A program made the position numbers and the translations under genes. The notes under the pieces are model-generated. The model did no database searches and was not told the origin of the DNA. It saw only the letters and a list, made by a program, of their open reading frames with translations. This document shows positions 46,901 to 59,065 of a stretch of 64,000 bases of DNA, in pieces. Origin of the DNA: Colius striatus (Eukaryota > Chordata > Aves > Coliiformes > Coliidae); NCBI RefSeq assembly GCF_028858725.1, contig NC_084767.1, positions 4,143,501-4,207,500 on the forward strand. The letters run 5' to 3'. How positions within the stretch are numbered: the first letter of the stretch is position 1; each line of letters opens with the position of its first letter.

Positions 46901-49900
46901 AGCATGCACTGCTATCACTGGGGAAAAAACCCCACATCTTTTTTTCCTGACATTTGACTAAACTGTGCTAGTAATGTCATTTGTCAAATATTAATTGTTA
47001 CACCAGCTTTTCGGACAGAACCTTGAAATCAAACTTGTCATCCTGTCTATTTGACAGAAATATACTTCCCACACCCTGCCAGATGACTGCAATCTCAATG
47101 AGACAAACAGAAAAACTTCAGGTTGACAATGCAGGTGATTCATGGAAAGCCAACAACTAACTGGTGCATTCTGAGTTACAAATGAAACTTGGGAGGTTTC
47201 TTGCTTCCAGAGACAAAAAGGTTGCTATGAAAAAAAAGAAACAAGACTTAGAAAGAAGCTAGGGAGGGAGGTCAGCCACTAAGACAGGCTGCAGAATGAG
47301 CACAGGACCCAATAAAACAAGTGTCCTGGCCTGTAAAAGAAAGCAGTGGGATGTCAGCAAAGGTTGCAGCTACTTGATCTCCATCCATCCTATTACAGAA
47401 GAATGGCCACTGTACCAGTTTGGGCCTATTTAAATTACTACTTAAAATACAAAGAAAAACTGATAAGAAAAAAGAGGTACTCACGTTCACAATGGAGGTT
47501 TGGCAAACTTATGTTCAGATTCACTTCTATTTTACCTCCACTGTCTTTGTCTGGGTCATCCACGTAGAGCTCATTAACTCTGGAGAACAGAAAACACAGG
47601 TGGTTTCAGGCACATAGCTACCTTCCGTGGAAATAAAGCAAACAACTTGCATGGGAAGGGAAAAAAGGAGACCATGAAGCAGCAGGTTTGCCTGTGTGAC
47701 AGCAGCAAGAGCCACAAGAGGGACAGCAGGAAAAGCTCTCCATAACTACATAGGGACAAATCGTGATTGAATTGAACTTCTCCCTGGGCAAGTGCAGGAG
47801 GCTTTAAACAAGTCCCTCACACCAGCAGCAAACAAAACTCCTGCTCCGATTTATGCTTCCTGTCTCCTTCCCTAACCTGAGTTTCCAGAGGTGATAATAA
47901 AATGAGAATGTAATGTTGAAAAGGCTGGTGTGCTAGCCCTCTGCATACCTAGGCTGATATTCCTTTAATGAAAGAGAAGCATATGCTAGTTTCAGAGAAA
48001 GGTCACTATCAACTGTCCCACAGGAAAGTTTATTTGTGTAACTAATTGGCATTTGTCATTGCTACCCAGTTAACAGAGCAGCAGCAGGAGAAGGCAGCAT
48101 GGCATACTTGTATCTCCCTCCCTAATATCTCGTTTCCTTCTGTGAATGGCAACCAAAAGCAATGACTAAAACTGAGAAGAAGAGGATTCGAGCCAGGAAC
48201 AGATGGAAAGAAACATCCTGGACAGCAGGATCTATGAACAGTCTCCCAAAGAGTAATGTTGTTTCATAGCACCCACAGTGCTGGCACATATTTCATAGAA
48301 GACAGATTACAGATACAGAGTAGAAGGAATACAAGAGTATAAATATTTAGTGTTGGCACATACAATCCATCTGACACAATAAACCAAAGAAACCCAACAC
48401 AAGCACAGCCAAATTAGCTGAACTGTCCTAGAAAACCCACTCCAGCGAAACTCACCAAACTGAACCAAGAAGATGGTGAGATTACCTAGCAGCTCTCCCT
48501 CCCTCCAAGTCCAAAACTGTTCAGTCTCAGAAAATAAGATTTGACAATCTATCTTCCAGTCAAGCAGATTACAAAGTTATGGGAACTTCTGTTCAGGCAA
48601 GCTACACAAAATAAATGACATTCACTAGTAAGCGCTCTGTATTGTTTTTATTTAATGCCAAAAGTGCATTAAATCCTTTGCCAAACCTTTGCTGAAGACT
48701 CTGTATGCTAATACACAAACCAGACTAAGGGCAGCTACAAGACAGATTCAAAGTGATTTTGCTCTGGTGATACATCTCTGGACCATAATATACTGTTTGC
48801 CCCGTGGATTGAGAAGAAACAAACCTTCACACTGACAAACACACAGCTGCCAGTTTTTTTGGAGGTAATTACTCACAGGTCAGTGGGGTTTACAGACACT
48901 CATTTAAAACCAGCACAGCATTTGTCTTTAGCTTCACAGCCCTACCTTTCTCTGTTTTTAATTGGGTTGACAAGTTGCTTGCAATCATTACTCAACGTAT
49001 TTTTCAAATGATTAATAAAAATGACACAGAGGGAGGGGAAAGATTGCTCATCAGTGACCTAGTTAGAAGCTTCTTTGCTGAGCCCTCTTCTCCTGGGTGG
49101 AATGCATTAAATCTTCTATGTTTTTTTTACTGGCAAGATTGGGTAGTGATCAGGATTAAGTCATATGTCCAAATAGGGTTGTAAGGAGCAGCTCCATCCA
49201 GGACAGGCATTAATCCCCCAAAGCAATGCACCTTTCTGTGCTTCCTGAGACCTCTCATCAAGATCCCAGTTACTAGCCAACCTGTTTCATAACAGCAGCT
49301 GGCTTCTTCCCAGCTCTCTGCTGTCTGAGATGTGGGCCATGCCCTGCCAGCGCTGTGGGCAACCCGATGTTACTGACAAAAGGGAGCGCTCATGCCAGGG
49401 CTGGCAGAGAAGTCTGTTAGGTTCAGCAGCACAGCAGAACATCCAGGCTCTTTGGAGGAAAGCACTAAGAAGGTCAATATTTGCTATTTGCCAATTTCCA
49501 GTTCTGAACCTGTCAGAAAAGGTGTCGTCAGGTATGGTCTGTAAGCAAAGGCACATAAGCCTTACAGTGATAAGCGGGTAAGAAGTGGTTGCTGGTAGAT
49601 GTCAAAGGATAAACTCACACAGAGAACCTATGGAAGCTCTCACACAGCAAGGCAAGCAGTGAGGTCACTTGGTTGCAGACTGGATCACTAAGGCAAAGAG
49701 AAGTAGGCCAGTTTGTCTGTGTCACATAGCCCATTAGTTGAAGGAAACTGTTTCCTGTTCTGCACTTCAGCCACCGGACCAATGGCTCCCAACTTGTCCC
49801 TCGGGCAAGGCTAATGGTCACTTCCTCCTCCCCCTCCTCCTCTTTACCTAGTAGCCCCCTGCCCCTCTCCTACTCATGTTCCTGATTTCATAACCCTATC

Positions 49901-52900
49901 TATCATTCCTTAGCCACCTGACTGCTCCAGACACTGTTGTTCCTTCCCCTCCCTTGGACCTGCAGGGCCACCTTGCATGGGACACCCTGCCTGCTTCCCC
50001 CTCCCAGCCCCAGCCACTGCCTCCTCCCTGCAGAGTCAGGGGAGCCAAGCTAACAAACGCAGCAAGGTTTCTTATCAGGGGCTCCAAAGTGCACCTGTTG
50101 TGCTGATCTGTTCTGTTCCCTCTCACTTTGGGGAGCCAAGGGCACAATGACAGTACACCACAGGCTTTGCTTGCTGGGGCAAACCTTAGAAGAAACATCA
50201 TCATTTTCAACAAACTGGAAATTTCATTCCCAAAATACATTCTGGAAACCTCACAGGTAAAGCAAACTTCCAGGGTCAAGGACACTCTTTCCAGGATGTC
50301 CCCATGAACCACAGCTACCTAAGTGTGGATGGAGCTGGCACAGACCTGGCACTCGTGCCTCCCTGGCTATCCTCCTTTCCTGGGCCAAGAAGCCAAATTG
50401 CACACAGCGTTCCTATTATTCAATCGGACAGTCCTGGGATGTTGGGAAAAGCGCTATTTACTCTCCCTGAAGGGATAACATCTCCAGTGGAAGAAATAAA
50501 GTTGGCTCTAATTTATAGTTGTCCCTCCTGGAGCATAAAGTACCCAGGAGCAACAGTGTTTAACGGTGAATCTGAGATGGTCACAAGGGAAATAAAACCC
50601 AGGTCAGAGAGAAAGACGCTGGAAACGCAGCTGCTTCTGTGGCTGCTCAGAGAGGCAGCGCAAAGGGTCATATTGTGACTCTGCAGGTGGCACATACCTC
50701 CTCCAGAGATTCTGAACACATAGGAGTTAGTATTTTACTGGTTGCTCTAAAGGTCTATTTTAATAAAAGTGTCACAATAAAGCAGGGGTGAGGTGCAGAG
50801 CTATGAAAGTACAATGAGAGCAATAGGACAGCTGTGAGGCAGACCTGTTCCCCAACAAGGCCTCCCACCGCTGATTCAAGGAAAGGGAGGAAAGCTTCTC
50901 CACGCAGCAGGAGCCATGATCCACAGAGAAAGAATCTGCCTCGTTTCTACAAAGAGCCACTTTGAAATACTTTACATTCCTGAGTGGTGCTGCTGGGCTT
51001 CCTAGTTGCTTATCATGTTTGCTTACAAACTTGCAGCATTACACAGAAAAAGTTGGAGGGACTCTTTGGCTAAGATTGCAGATCATGCAAATGGCACGCA
51101 AGAGAACGAAAGGGGGAACAGCAGCCAGAGGTCTCAGCATTTCTTGAAGATTTTATCCAAAGAAAGCCAGATCCCATTCCCCATCCTTTAGTACTCAAGA
51201 TTTATGACATGACAGCTTTGTCTCCCAGGAAACAAAACTTCCCTGGTAACTTATTTCCATCCAGCAGCCCTGGCCACTAACATTAGACACTTCAGCACTT
51301 CAACAGCCGAAACGCCCGCGGTCCTTTGAATACAAGAGGAGACACACTGAGACCTTTCAGAGCTTCACACGCTGCCTCGGTGCTCTCTAAATACACTTTC
51401 CTTGTCCTCTGTCCTCTTTGTCCTAGTCTCTGCTTTGAGTTTTAGCTTTTTATCCCCCTCCTTTCACAGAAAACAACCAGATACCCTCCTCTCCAGTTAT
51501 CAGCCATACAACCACTTACTCCAGCAAGCTGAATTTTACATTGTCCTCCAACTCCCAGGAGGCACTCGATGGTTTCCAGGACCCTAAACCTAAGAGGGAA
51601 AATAATTACTCTTTCTTGAGAGATCTCAAAGCCTCTCACAAGACTTTCTCATGTGAGACCTCCTGGCTCTGCTTACCATTCCAGCTCTAATCAGCCACCT
51701 CCTGCAACATAACCATCCAAAGCTGAGATTTCAGCACTACTGTCTTTTCAGTTGTGCCAGACCAGAGAAGACCCAAAATAGGACAAACAACCCATCTTCT
51801 TCCCAATTTGTGCAAAGAAACAACAAGCAGGTCAGCAAATTCTCCACTACGTAATAACTTGTACATATGCCTATTGGTGTGCCATTTGTAATCTTCATTC
51901 TATGCTCTGAATCAAAATCAGCTCTTCATTGTGAAGGTCTTTGTCTCAGATTAGGTCTTGGCTCAACTGTGAAGCACAGAAAACATACTGTCCTACAAAG
52001 GAAGGAATTACAGCTCTCCAGGAGGCAGGAAGAAGGAGAAGGGTTCGAAAGACGTCAACGTAGATTTGAGTCAGAAATTGCAAGTGACATCATAAACTGA
52101 CCTTCCGCTTCCTGCTAATCCCACAGGTACATTAGGCCAGACAGCACAACAACACTGCACAAATATCTAACACCTTTGATTAAGTAATCTCCAAGTTACT
52201 ACGCAAACATTAATTAAGCTTCTTAGCACCCCTGAGAAGTAGGCAGCTAAGTATTACATCCTTCTACAGAAAAGTCTCAAGGTCAGTCTGTGGCAAGCGA
52301 GATTGTAACTCCCATTCCCCTCAGACTATTAGGCTGTACTCTCTATGCTGGTCTAGTTCACTCCAGCATTTCATCTGCCTCAACTGGATGAGCTGGTAGA
52401 GTTGGGAGTTGCATCTCTAGCTTAGTGTCAGTACACAGGAGTTGGAGCATGGTGCTCCTGGTGCAGATGGCTTACGCTCCAAGGTTATGATTTCCAGCAG
52501 AAAGAACTCTTTTTGCACCAGAATCATACTCTGCTGCTTACAGCAAGTGCAGCTTGACCAACAGCCACAGGACGTGTTCCACATACCTTGAAGAGACAAA
52601 GAAATTCTGAGGGCAAGTATCATAACAATTCTGCTTCACTCCAGGATCAGTCTTGGGCATACAAGTAAATACAGTGTAAAAAATCAATGTTGCTCTTGGA
52701 AGCTCCTGGCATTTTGCTTCCTCCCACATTTGAGGTACAGGACAGCCTGTGTTACAGCCAAGTTGTGCTGCATGTGATATGTTCCCAGCATGGGAGCTGG
52801 GCTGTGTGATGCTCACAGACTGGCCAAGGTATTTTTCATAAAGCTTAAAGCAACCAGATGTCCCCAGTGAATGATCCTGTCACCTTAAATGAACAAATTA

Positions 52901-55900
52901 TTTGGACATTGTTCATGATACATTCTTTTATGCAAAGACGGTGTTTTAATTACAGATATTCTGCTTAAGTAATTAATTGCCTTGCAGGGGTGCACAGCCT
53001 TCCAAGTGGCAGACTTGTCACTTCAGGCTGTTCTTTGACTGTTATTGCATTGAACGAAAAACAAAACACTGCCAGGAATGGTCTGTTGCTACAGTGTGCT
53101 GTAGCGGATGAATTATTGTTGAGCAGCTACATTCATACCACAGGTATCACATTAATACCCTCCTACCCCTTCCCGCAGCTGCCAATGCAAGACAGACTAG
53201 ATTAGTTAATTACATCTTCCTTCTTAATGATGGAACACTTGGAAAACTCTTATTGATCCTACAATTCATGACCTAATTACAATGATAAAACTGTAAGATT
53301 ATCATCTTGCCAGCTATTAACTTCTGGCATTGATCTGAGTTAATTAGAAAAGAGATAGGTGATTTCTACATTCTTGATTTGCAGCATCACAGTACAATGA
53401 ATGAGAAAGGCTGCTAAAGGAACGCAAAGCAACTTCTAGCCCTCAATCTACTCTCAACCTAGTATAACCCCGCTCAGGAAATACCATGTAGTCACATTTA
53501 ATACTTCAGTTTCATTTCTTCAGCCATTTGAGCCATTTGCTCAGCGGGACAACAATGTTTGACACTGTGTGGAGAATGTACCTCTTTTTCCTTATTCATT
53601 TTGTATAGAATTGAGAAGGTTAATCCAGGTTCTTGGTTTGGTTTGGACTGTCTTCAGTCAATCTCAGCTTGGAGAGTACAAAAAATACATATTAAAAAAT
53701 GAAAAAAAAATCAAGATTTTAGAGTTAAACTCCCCCTCTCCTCAATTGCAATTAGGGGAGAGATTTTTCTTTCTTTGCTGAGCCATGAGCCCTTTACTGT
53801 GCTTTTCCTCAAAAGGATGTAGCCCCACCTAAGAACCATGCTTTGATTTCCTTCATAGCTGCTCAGAGGATGCCCGGGTCACGCAATAAATCTAGAAGAT
53901 GAGAAACTAGGAGTTTTCTACCCTACTCAGGGTCTGTCTACACAGGAAGCTAGTCAGCAGCAGGATAGGATGTGCATTTACAGTGTGATACCTATGCCAC
54001 ATGAACTTCCTGCACGTCTGCTGCAACGCACACAGGGTCTCGGTTCAGCTTCCTAACCCCAGTCAGCTCCCGTGCACAGATGCAATCTTAGACTTCATTA
54101 GAAATGCCCACACGAGTTATGACATAGCAACTGTGAGGCACACTATCTCCCCCACATAGGTAATATGTTTAGTTTTAGTGTTATGACTGATATTCTCAAG
54201 ATGAGGGTGTAATTTCTTGGCCTCGTGCCACCCAGACAAGTCTTCAGCAGTTGAGACTACAAACGCTAAGACAATGGGCTGGTCAAGGAAAAAGAGCTTT
54301 GAAGTTGGGCAAGAGTGACCGAACTGAGATTTCTAGTAATACCAGGCATTTAAGTTCCTACAGCCATATGAATGTAGAAGAAAGTCCAACACTAGGTAGA
54401 AGCTAGCAAGTATTAGGGTTAGTATTTTCTCATGTTACAGCATGAGTTCAACAAACCACACCAACCTCTCACTTTAGATGCAGATACCAAAGAAACCTCT
54501 CATTGGTGAGGGTTAGACAGCTTATCCTGTGGGTACCACTGCTGTTGAGGTTGCTGCTGACTTGCCCTGAAGCAGGCTGTCAGTGCACACACATACACAC
54601 CCCACATGCAATTACTTGGCATAATAGAGCTATGAGGTAAGCGTGAGTCCCCATCAGCAAAACTGGTACGTCTCTGATGGAAGGCATCAAGCCAAGTGCT
54701 CTCGATTTCACCTTGCCATCAACAAAATGTGCAGCTGTCTCCATGCAATCTGGTTTTGTCAAGTGCATGACTGCTCTAAGGGAAATATGACACAAGAGGA
54801 GAACGACTGATGCAGTCTCACAGCACAGCTGGCACTGGCAAAGCAGGAAAGCTCACCCCATATAAGCACGCGCTCTAGTTAAATATTCTAGTCCTGGCTG
54901 ACACTAGGAAACTTAAAGCTAGGAGAGATATGTGGTGTAGGAGACTCTTAATACAAAAGAAACTCAAAACTTGCAATAAAAGATGATGAGAATTGAACAG
55001 TTTGCACATGAAAACATCTTCCATATCTTTGAAAGTATTTGATGAATGGGCAAACAAGGCTCAAAATACCTTTGTGAGACAATACCTCCCCTGTTACTTG
55101 CTACCTTCCAGTTTAAATGGTGGCACAGTGTTCTCACTGTTGGAGACCACATAAAGCTCCACAATTCTGCACTCTTACTCTGAATGATGAGACCATACTG
55201 CCTCGCAACATGCTGCCAGTAATATACACTTGAAAGCGGAGCACAAGTGGTTTGCAACATCTTTGAACACCTTTAAGGTACCGGGTTTCCCAGAAGAGAA
55301 AGCAATGAGTAAGAAGTGGAAAAAGTTTCCTTCTATCTTAGAAGTTGCTGAACTGGGAAGTAGTTTGTTATGTGACTTTGAAGTATTTCCACCATTACAA
55401 GGGAAGCCTATTCATAAATGCTGTGGGGTGATCTGTTCGCAGCAAGAGATTTTGATGACTTATAACTCATCAGAAGGAGGTTTTCACATTCTGTGAGCTA
55501 TTGTGTTGGACGCTCCATGACGAATCAGTTTCCTGCATTCATCTGTCTCAGTCTCTTCCATGACATCCTCTCTAAAATTCGACTGCTTTATTGCTTACAA
55601 ACACCTCCCCACACAGTTCCTGCTGGGAAAGGCAGTTTACCATCTCTCTGACCTTCTAATGAGAAATTTAACAGCTAAGCACGCAGGAACTCACAGCACC
55701 TCTAATATCTTTTCGGAAAATGCATCATCTTGTTAAGACAAAAGCATGCAGAGGGCTCACAGAATGACACAATTTTGCTGTTCAAAAAGAGATCTCTAGT
55801 CAGGAAACTACCACTACATAAAGAGACGTGCACTCAAACAATTGGATCAAAATTAGGTAAATATTAGTAATTCCTCTGGTAAGGCACTAGCTAGAAGAAA

Positions 55901-57607
55901 AAAACAAAACCAGATGAGAGAACGAGGTCTTAGAGGAGAGCAAGAAAAAGTACTGTTTTACTTGAAGTGATTTGTCTGGCTTTTCCCTATTTTTTAAAAG
56001 AAGAAAGTTCAGCTCCTAAGAGAAGTGGGTTGATAAGGTGACCTCAGTATTTTACAAGCAAATGTGTGGAACTGAATTCAAAGAAACAGCGAGTAAGAAA
56101 CCTAAGATATCATCTCTGAAGTAAACGTGCTATGGGTGTAAAAAATTAGCTAGAGCTAGATTACACTACTGTCTTGAAGTTAAACATTACTCAAGGTTAA
56201 AATTATTCTTGCAATTATATTCTTGACCCAAATCAGAGCTGCACAAAAACAATGCAAAAGCCACATGGTTATCAGAAGCCACGTAAAGCATTGTCAGTCT
56301 AAATAAGGCACATGAGCACAATGAGTTTCAGAGGTTTCTTGCTCAGCAGTGACATCTGTTGCTATCTGGACCACCATGTAAGTCTGACACGAGTTCCACC
56401 CTTCCTAACTGTCCAGGAACTGTGCATCACAGTTCAGTGAGCTCACTGCCACATCAGCAGGATGATGGAGAACGTTTCCTAGAATCCACACCAAAGGTAC
56501 TCGTGTTAACAGTTACTAAGAAGTTTACTTCAAGGCAGCAGGAGAATGAGAACAGGAGAAAGAAAACAATCTAACTAAAATCCTGTTTCTATGAGCAATT
56601 TTTTAAAGCAGAAATTATTTCCATTTTGCTCAAAGCAAGGTCTCAAAAAGGTTACCTGGGACTTGTCTTCAGCCACAAAACCTGTCAACTAAGTTTCCAT
56701 GTAAGGTTCAAAAGGCAAAAAGCAAGCAGACAAAATTTATGAGCAAGTGAAGTCATCTGCTTGTATCAGAGATTCAGTTCTGACATACAAAAAGGGTACT
56801 ATTAACACTGAACTCAAAATAGTTTGTATTTTATGCAACTGATGTTTCCAAAAAGCATCTCCAAAACCACCCAGTGAAAACTGTCAGAACATCCTACCCA
56901 TTTTAGCCCCAGGGAAGCAAAGGTCTTGTCAGAGATCCCATGGTATCTGCAAAGAGACCCCAGGCCACAGACCATGTGGATTCAACCAGAAGGCACGAAA
57001 CATTTAAACATATGGTATCACTGATGAAAAGTACTCTAGTTTTTGAGAATCAAACAAGTACAGAGGAAAGTGCCTATTCAGGAGAGATGGGAAATAAATC
57101 TCAGATGAGGATAAGAAATCAACAGCCTAAGGAGAAGGAAGGAAACTGCAACAGACTGGCACTGATCATCTCAGCATTTACTCTGTTTTTTACCAGAGAA
57201 CTGAAAAAGGTCAGAAGCTTTTGACGTGATCTGTGGTCACATGAGAAATATCCACTGTGCTCAAGAGAGAATGCCAGGATGCAGCTAATACAGGATCGAG
57301 CAAATCTGGAACAGCTATCAGAAGTATTCTAGTTTGCCTAGTGTACTTTAGCAAATTAAAAAGCTGAATGAATGACTGAGAATTCATACTCAAGCAAAAA
57401 GAATCCCAAAACCATTAGACAATTAACTGACCTAGAGAAATTATAGGCACATTTTCCCAAGGTAACTGAGTAAAGCGGTGAAGAATCATATATGCACATA
57501 CATTCACACGAAGGAAAACGTGACTTTTACTTACATTTCAGTGGCTATGAATCCGGTGAGCTCAGACAGGAAAAGAAACAGTATGAAGAGACAGCAGCAG
57601 ACAGAGA
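28860..57607 (-). CDS. ERGIC1: ERGIC1 (ERGIC-32), coding exons 3-10, partial
   Basis: Eight coding exons (57607-57535, 47579-47485, 46832-46708, 44258-44154, 40264-40204, 38627-38527, 34449-34327, 28967-28860) join in frame to give residues 28-290 of the 290-residue family protein. ERGIC1 is a membrane protein that cycles between ER, ERGIC and Golgi with ERGIC2/ERGIC3. Topology: transmembrane segment 1 at about 29-47 ([17 protein letters not shown]), a large luminal domain with the N-glycosylation sequon NIS at residue 74, transmembrane segment 2 at about 256-276, and a short cytosolic tail ending KKIQLGKMQ. All splice sites are GT-AG. Residues 1-27 (exons 1-2) and the promoter are beyond the right edge: a search for the exon 2 peptide VPKDLTQPTYTGAI up to 64000 found nothing. 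Confidence 0.97.
28968..34326 (-). other. ERGIC1 intron 9
   Basis: 5.4 kb without recognised repeats or genes; short open frames only. A/T runs near 30.9 and 31.75 kb. Confidence 0.8.
34327..34449 (-). CDS. ERGIC1: ERGIC1 exon 9
   Basis: Acceptor TTCTTTCTAG, 41 codons from [18 protein letters not shown] through [15 protein letters not shown], donor ACATCG|GTGAGT. The most conserved part of the luminal domain. Confidence 0.97.
34450..38526 (-). other. ERGIC1 intron 8
   Basis: 4.1 kb. The main content is a 1.4 kb 5'-truncated CR1; the remainder has no recognised feature. Confidence 0.85.
35500..36922 (+). mobile_element. CR1 LINE, 1.4 kb, ORF2 C-terminal part plus 3'UTR, inactive
   Basis: Plus-strand frames in the first half correspond to the CR1 reverse transcriptase ([12 protein letters not shown], a VIYLDFSK block and [14 protein letters not shown] are recognisable), but they are in different frames and interrupted by stops, for example a TAG near 35925. 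The second half is the CR1 3' region ending ACCATTCTATGATTCTATGA at 36921. 5'-truncated, no intact coding region, antisense to ERGIC1. Confidence 0.95.
38527..38627 (-). CDS. ERGIC1: ERGIC1 exon 8
   Basis: Acceptor TGACTACAG, completes Pro, then [17 protein letters not shown] through YQYTVANK; donor AATAAG|GTAAAG. 101 nt. Confidence 0.97.
38754..39028 (-). mobile_element. CR1 LINE 3' fragment
   Basis: Minus-oriented: AATCATAGAATGGTAGGGC at the 3' tip, the GCAGCCTGTGCCAGGGCTCC block and the AACTTTTTGTGTTCCAGC block, ending near CCTTGTCCTGTCACTTGGG. Same orientation as ERGIC1 and about 130 bp from the exon 8 acceptor, on the intron side. Confidence 0.95.
39395..39469. repeat. (CCTT)n microsatellite
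   Basis: 75 bp of uninterrupted CCTT, almost 19 copies, followed by an imperfect CTTCCACCTCC stretch. Purity predicts high length polymorphism. Confidence 0.98.
40204..40264 (-). CDS. ERGIC1: ERGIC1 exon 7
   Basis: 61 nt: [20 protein letters not shown] plus one base of Pro, acceptor GCTTTCCAG, donor AAATC|GTATGT. The human counterpart starts VQNIHGAFNALGGAD. Confidence 0.96.
40265..44153 (-). other. ERGIC1 intron 6
   Basis: 3.9 kb, no recognised repeat or gene. Open frames of up to 151 codons are without known domains and unlike coding sequence in composition. Confidence 0.8.
44154..44258 (-). CDS. ERGIC1: ERGIC1 exon 6
   Basis: 35 codons [20 protein letters not shown] through [12 protein letters not shown]; acceptor TTAATTTTAG, donor TTACAG|GTGAGT. 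Luminal domain; contains the conserved FHVS...H pattern of the ERV41/46 family. Confidence 0.97.
44259..46707 (-). other. ERGIC1 intron 5
   Basis: 2.4 kb, a short (AC)6 run near 44.99 kb, otherwise nothing recognised. Confidence 0.8.
46708..46832 (-). CDS. ERGIC1: ERGIC1 exon 5
   Basis: Completes Leu84, then [19 protein letters not shown] through [12 protein letters not shown]; acceptor CCTATGCAG, donor AACAAG|GTGAGT. 125 nt. Confidence 0.97.
46833..47484 (-). other. ERGIC1 intron 4
   Basis: 652 bp, no repeat or gene seen. Confidence 0.85.
47485..47579 (-). CDS. ERGIC1: ERGIC1 exon 4
   Basis: Completes codon 52, then [19 protein letters not shown] and [12 protein letters not shown] plus one base; acceptor GTTCTCCAG, donor GTGAAC|GTGAGT. 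It carries the NIS sequon at residue 74. Confidence 0.97.
47580..57534 (-). other. ERGIC1 intron 3
   Basis: The largest complete intron here, about 10 kb. I recognised no CR1 copy or gene in it. An AT-rich stretch at 52.87-53.40 kb with repeated homeodomain cores stands out and is listed separately. Confidence 0.8.
52870..53400. promoter_or_regulatory. candidate regulatory element: TAATTA cluster in ERGIC1 intron 3
   Basis: Five TAATTA homeodomain cores lie within 400 bp (52947, 52970, 53207, 53274 and 53341 as start positions). A GAACAA...TTGTTC inverted pair of SOX-like half sites (52891-52914) and an octamer-like ATGCAAAG (52930-52937) lie beside them. No repeat family is recognised. The texture resembles vertebrate conserved non-coding elements; conservation itself cannot be seen from one sequence. 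Confidence 0.3.
57535..57607 (-). CDS. ERGIC1: ERGIC1 exon 3
   Basis: Completes Ile28, then [18 protein letters not shown] and FIATE plus two bases; acceptor CTCTTTTCCAG, donor GAAAT|GTAAGT. First membrane segment; differs from the human ISICCCLF by Val for Ile. Confidence 0.97.
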
Positions 57608-58454
57608 CTGGAAAAGAGGCAAGGAGAGGAAAACATTAGTTTCATATCTCCAACAAAGACAAAATCTGTTCTCACACAGGCGTAGTATCCCCCCACAAGA
57701 TATGCCACCCAGACACACTTGAGCATTAATACTCTTTAGAGACAATGACCCAGATGAGACCATCAGAGCAGCGATTTCAATGGTACACCAACAGCCAGCA
57801 TTCTGCTGGGTATCATAATTCTTGGGCTTTCTCCATCATAACTTCCATCTCCCATTCTGCATCTCCAGCACACAGTGTTGGTCTGCCAGCTCTCTCTCCT
57901 TGACAAAGCTGCTTGACAACATGACATCTTTGGAACCCTTGCTCCAAATGAAATTTTATTACTACTAAAACTTACAGAATGGAAAACATAAATCAGCATC
58001 TCCTGGCTTTAAAAGCAGACAGTCAGCTGCACAGTGTGTTGTGGCTTAGGAGACATTTAGGTTCTTTGTCAAGTTCTAAGCCTATGTGTAAATCCTTTCA
58101 CAGCCTGCACTACCCACTAGATAGAGCTGGTACAGCAGAGACATGGTGATAATGGACTAGTCTAGCCAATGCCTTATACCTCTCTAATGATGTATTGACT
58201 CTTCAGAGGGAAAATTCCCAGTGAAGGAACTTCCAAGTATGTGGACAATGAGTCCCATGTCTTTTCTAAGAACAGCAACCTAGAGATATAATTCAGGAAC
58301 TCAAAGTAGCTGGCATATTACTGCTTACTTTTCACAAGGAAACTATTCAAAACTTGTACTGTGACATTCATTTGGCAGTGAGAGAGTCATTGACCCACAC
58401 AGGAAGGGCTGGAAGGAAGGACAGTGGTAAATCCTATTGAGGAGAGATGACTGG

Positions 58455-59065
58455 AGGTCAAGAAGGCCAATGGCATCCTGGGATGCATCAAGAAGAGTGT
58501 GGCCAGCAGGTCGAGGGAGGTTCTTCCTCCCCTCTACTCTGCCCTGGTGAGGCCTCATCTGGAGTCCTGTGTCCAGTTCTGGGCTCCTCAGCTCAAGAGG
58601 GACAGGGAACTGCTGGAGAGAGTCCAGCGCAGGGCCATCAGGATGATCAGGGGACTGGAACATCTTTCATATGAGGAAAGGCTGCAGGAACTGGGGCTGT
58701 TTAGTCTGGTGGAGATTGAGGGGAGATCTTATTAACACTTATAAATATCTAAAGGGTGACTGTCAGGAGGCTGGGACATCCCTCTTTTCTATAGCAGACA
58801 GTAACAAGACAAGGGATAATGGGATGAAGCTGGAACACAAAAAGTTCCATTTAAACATCAGAAAAAACTATTTCCCCGTTTCAGTGAGGGAGCCCTGGCA
58901 CAGGCTGCCCAGAGGGGTTGTGGAGGCTCCTTCCTTGGAGGTCTTCAAGACCCACCTGGACATGTTCCTATGTGACCTGGTCTAGGTGACCCTGCTTCTG
59001 CAGGGGGTTGGACTAGATGATCTCTAAAGGTCCCTTCCAACCCTAACCATTCTGTGATTCTATGA
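58455..59065 (+). mobile_element. CR1 LINE 3' region, 0.6 kb
   Basis: Starts at GCCAATGGCATCCTGGGATG and runs through the GGCCTCATCTGGAGTCCTGT and CATCTTTCATATGAGGAAAG blocks to ACCATTCTGTGATTCTATGA at 59064. Over this length it is very similar to the 36.3-36.9 kb copy in the same orientation. The longest frame covers only the extreme end of ORF2. Confidence 0.95.
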
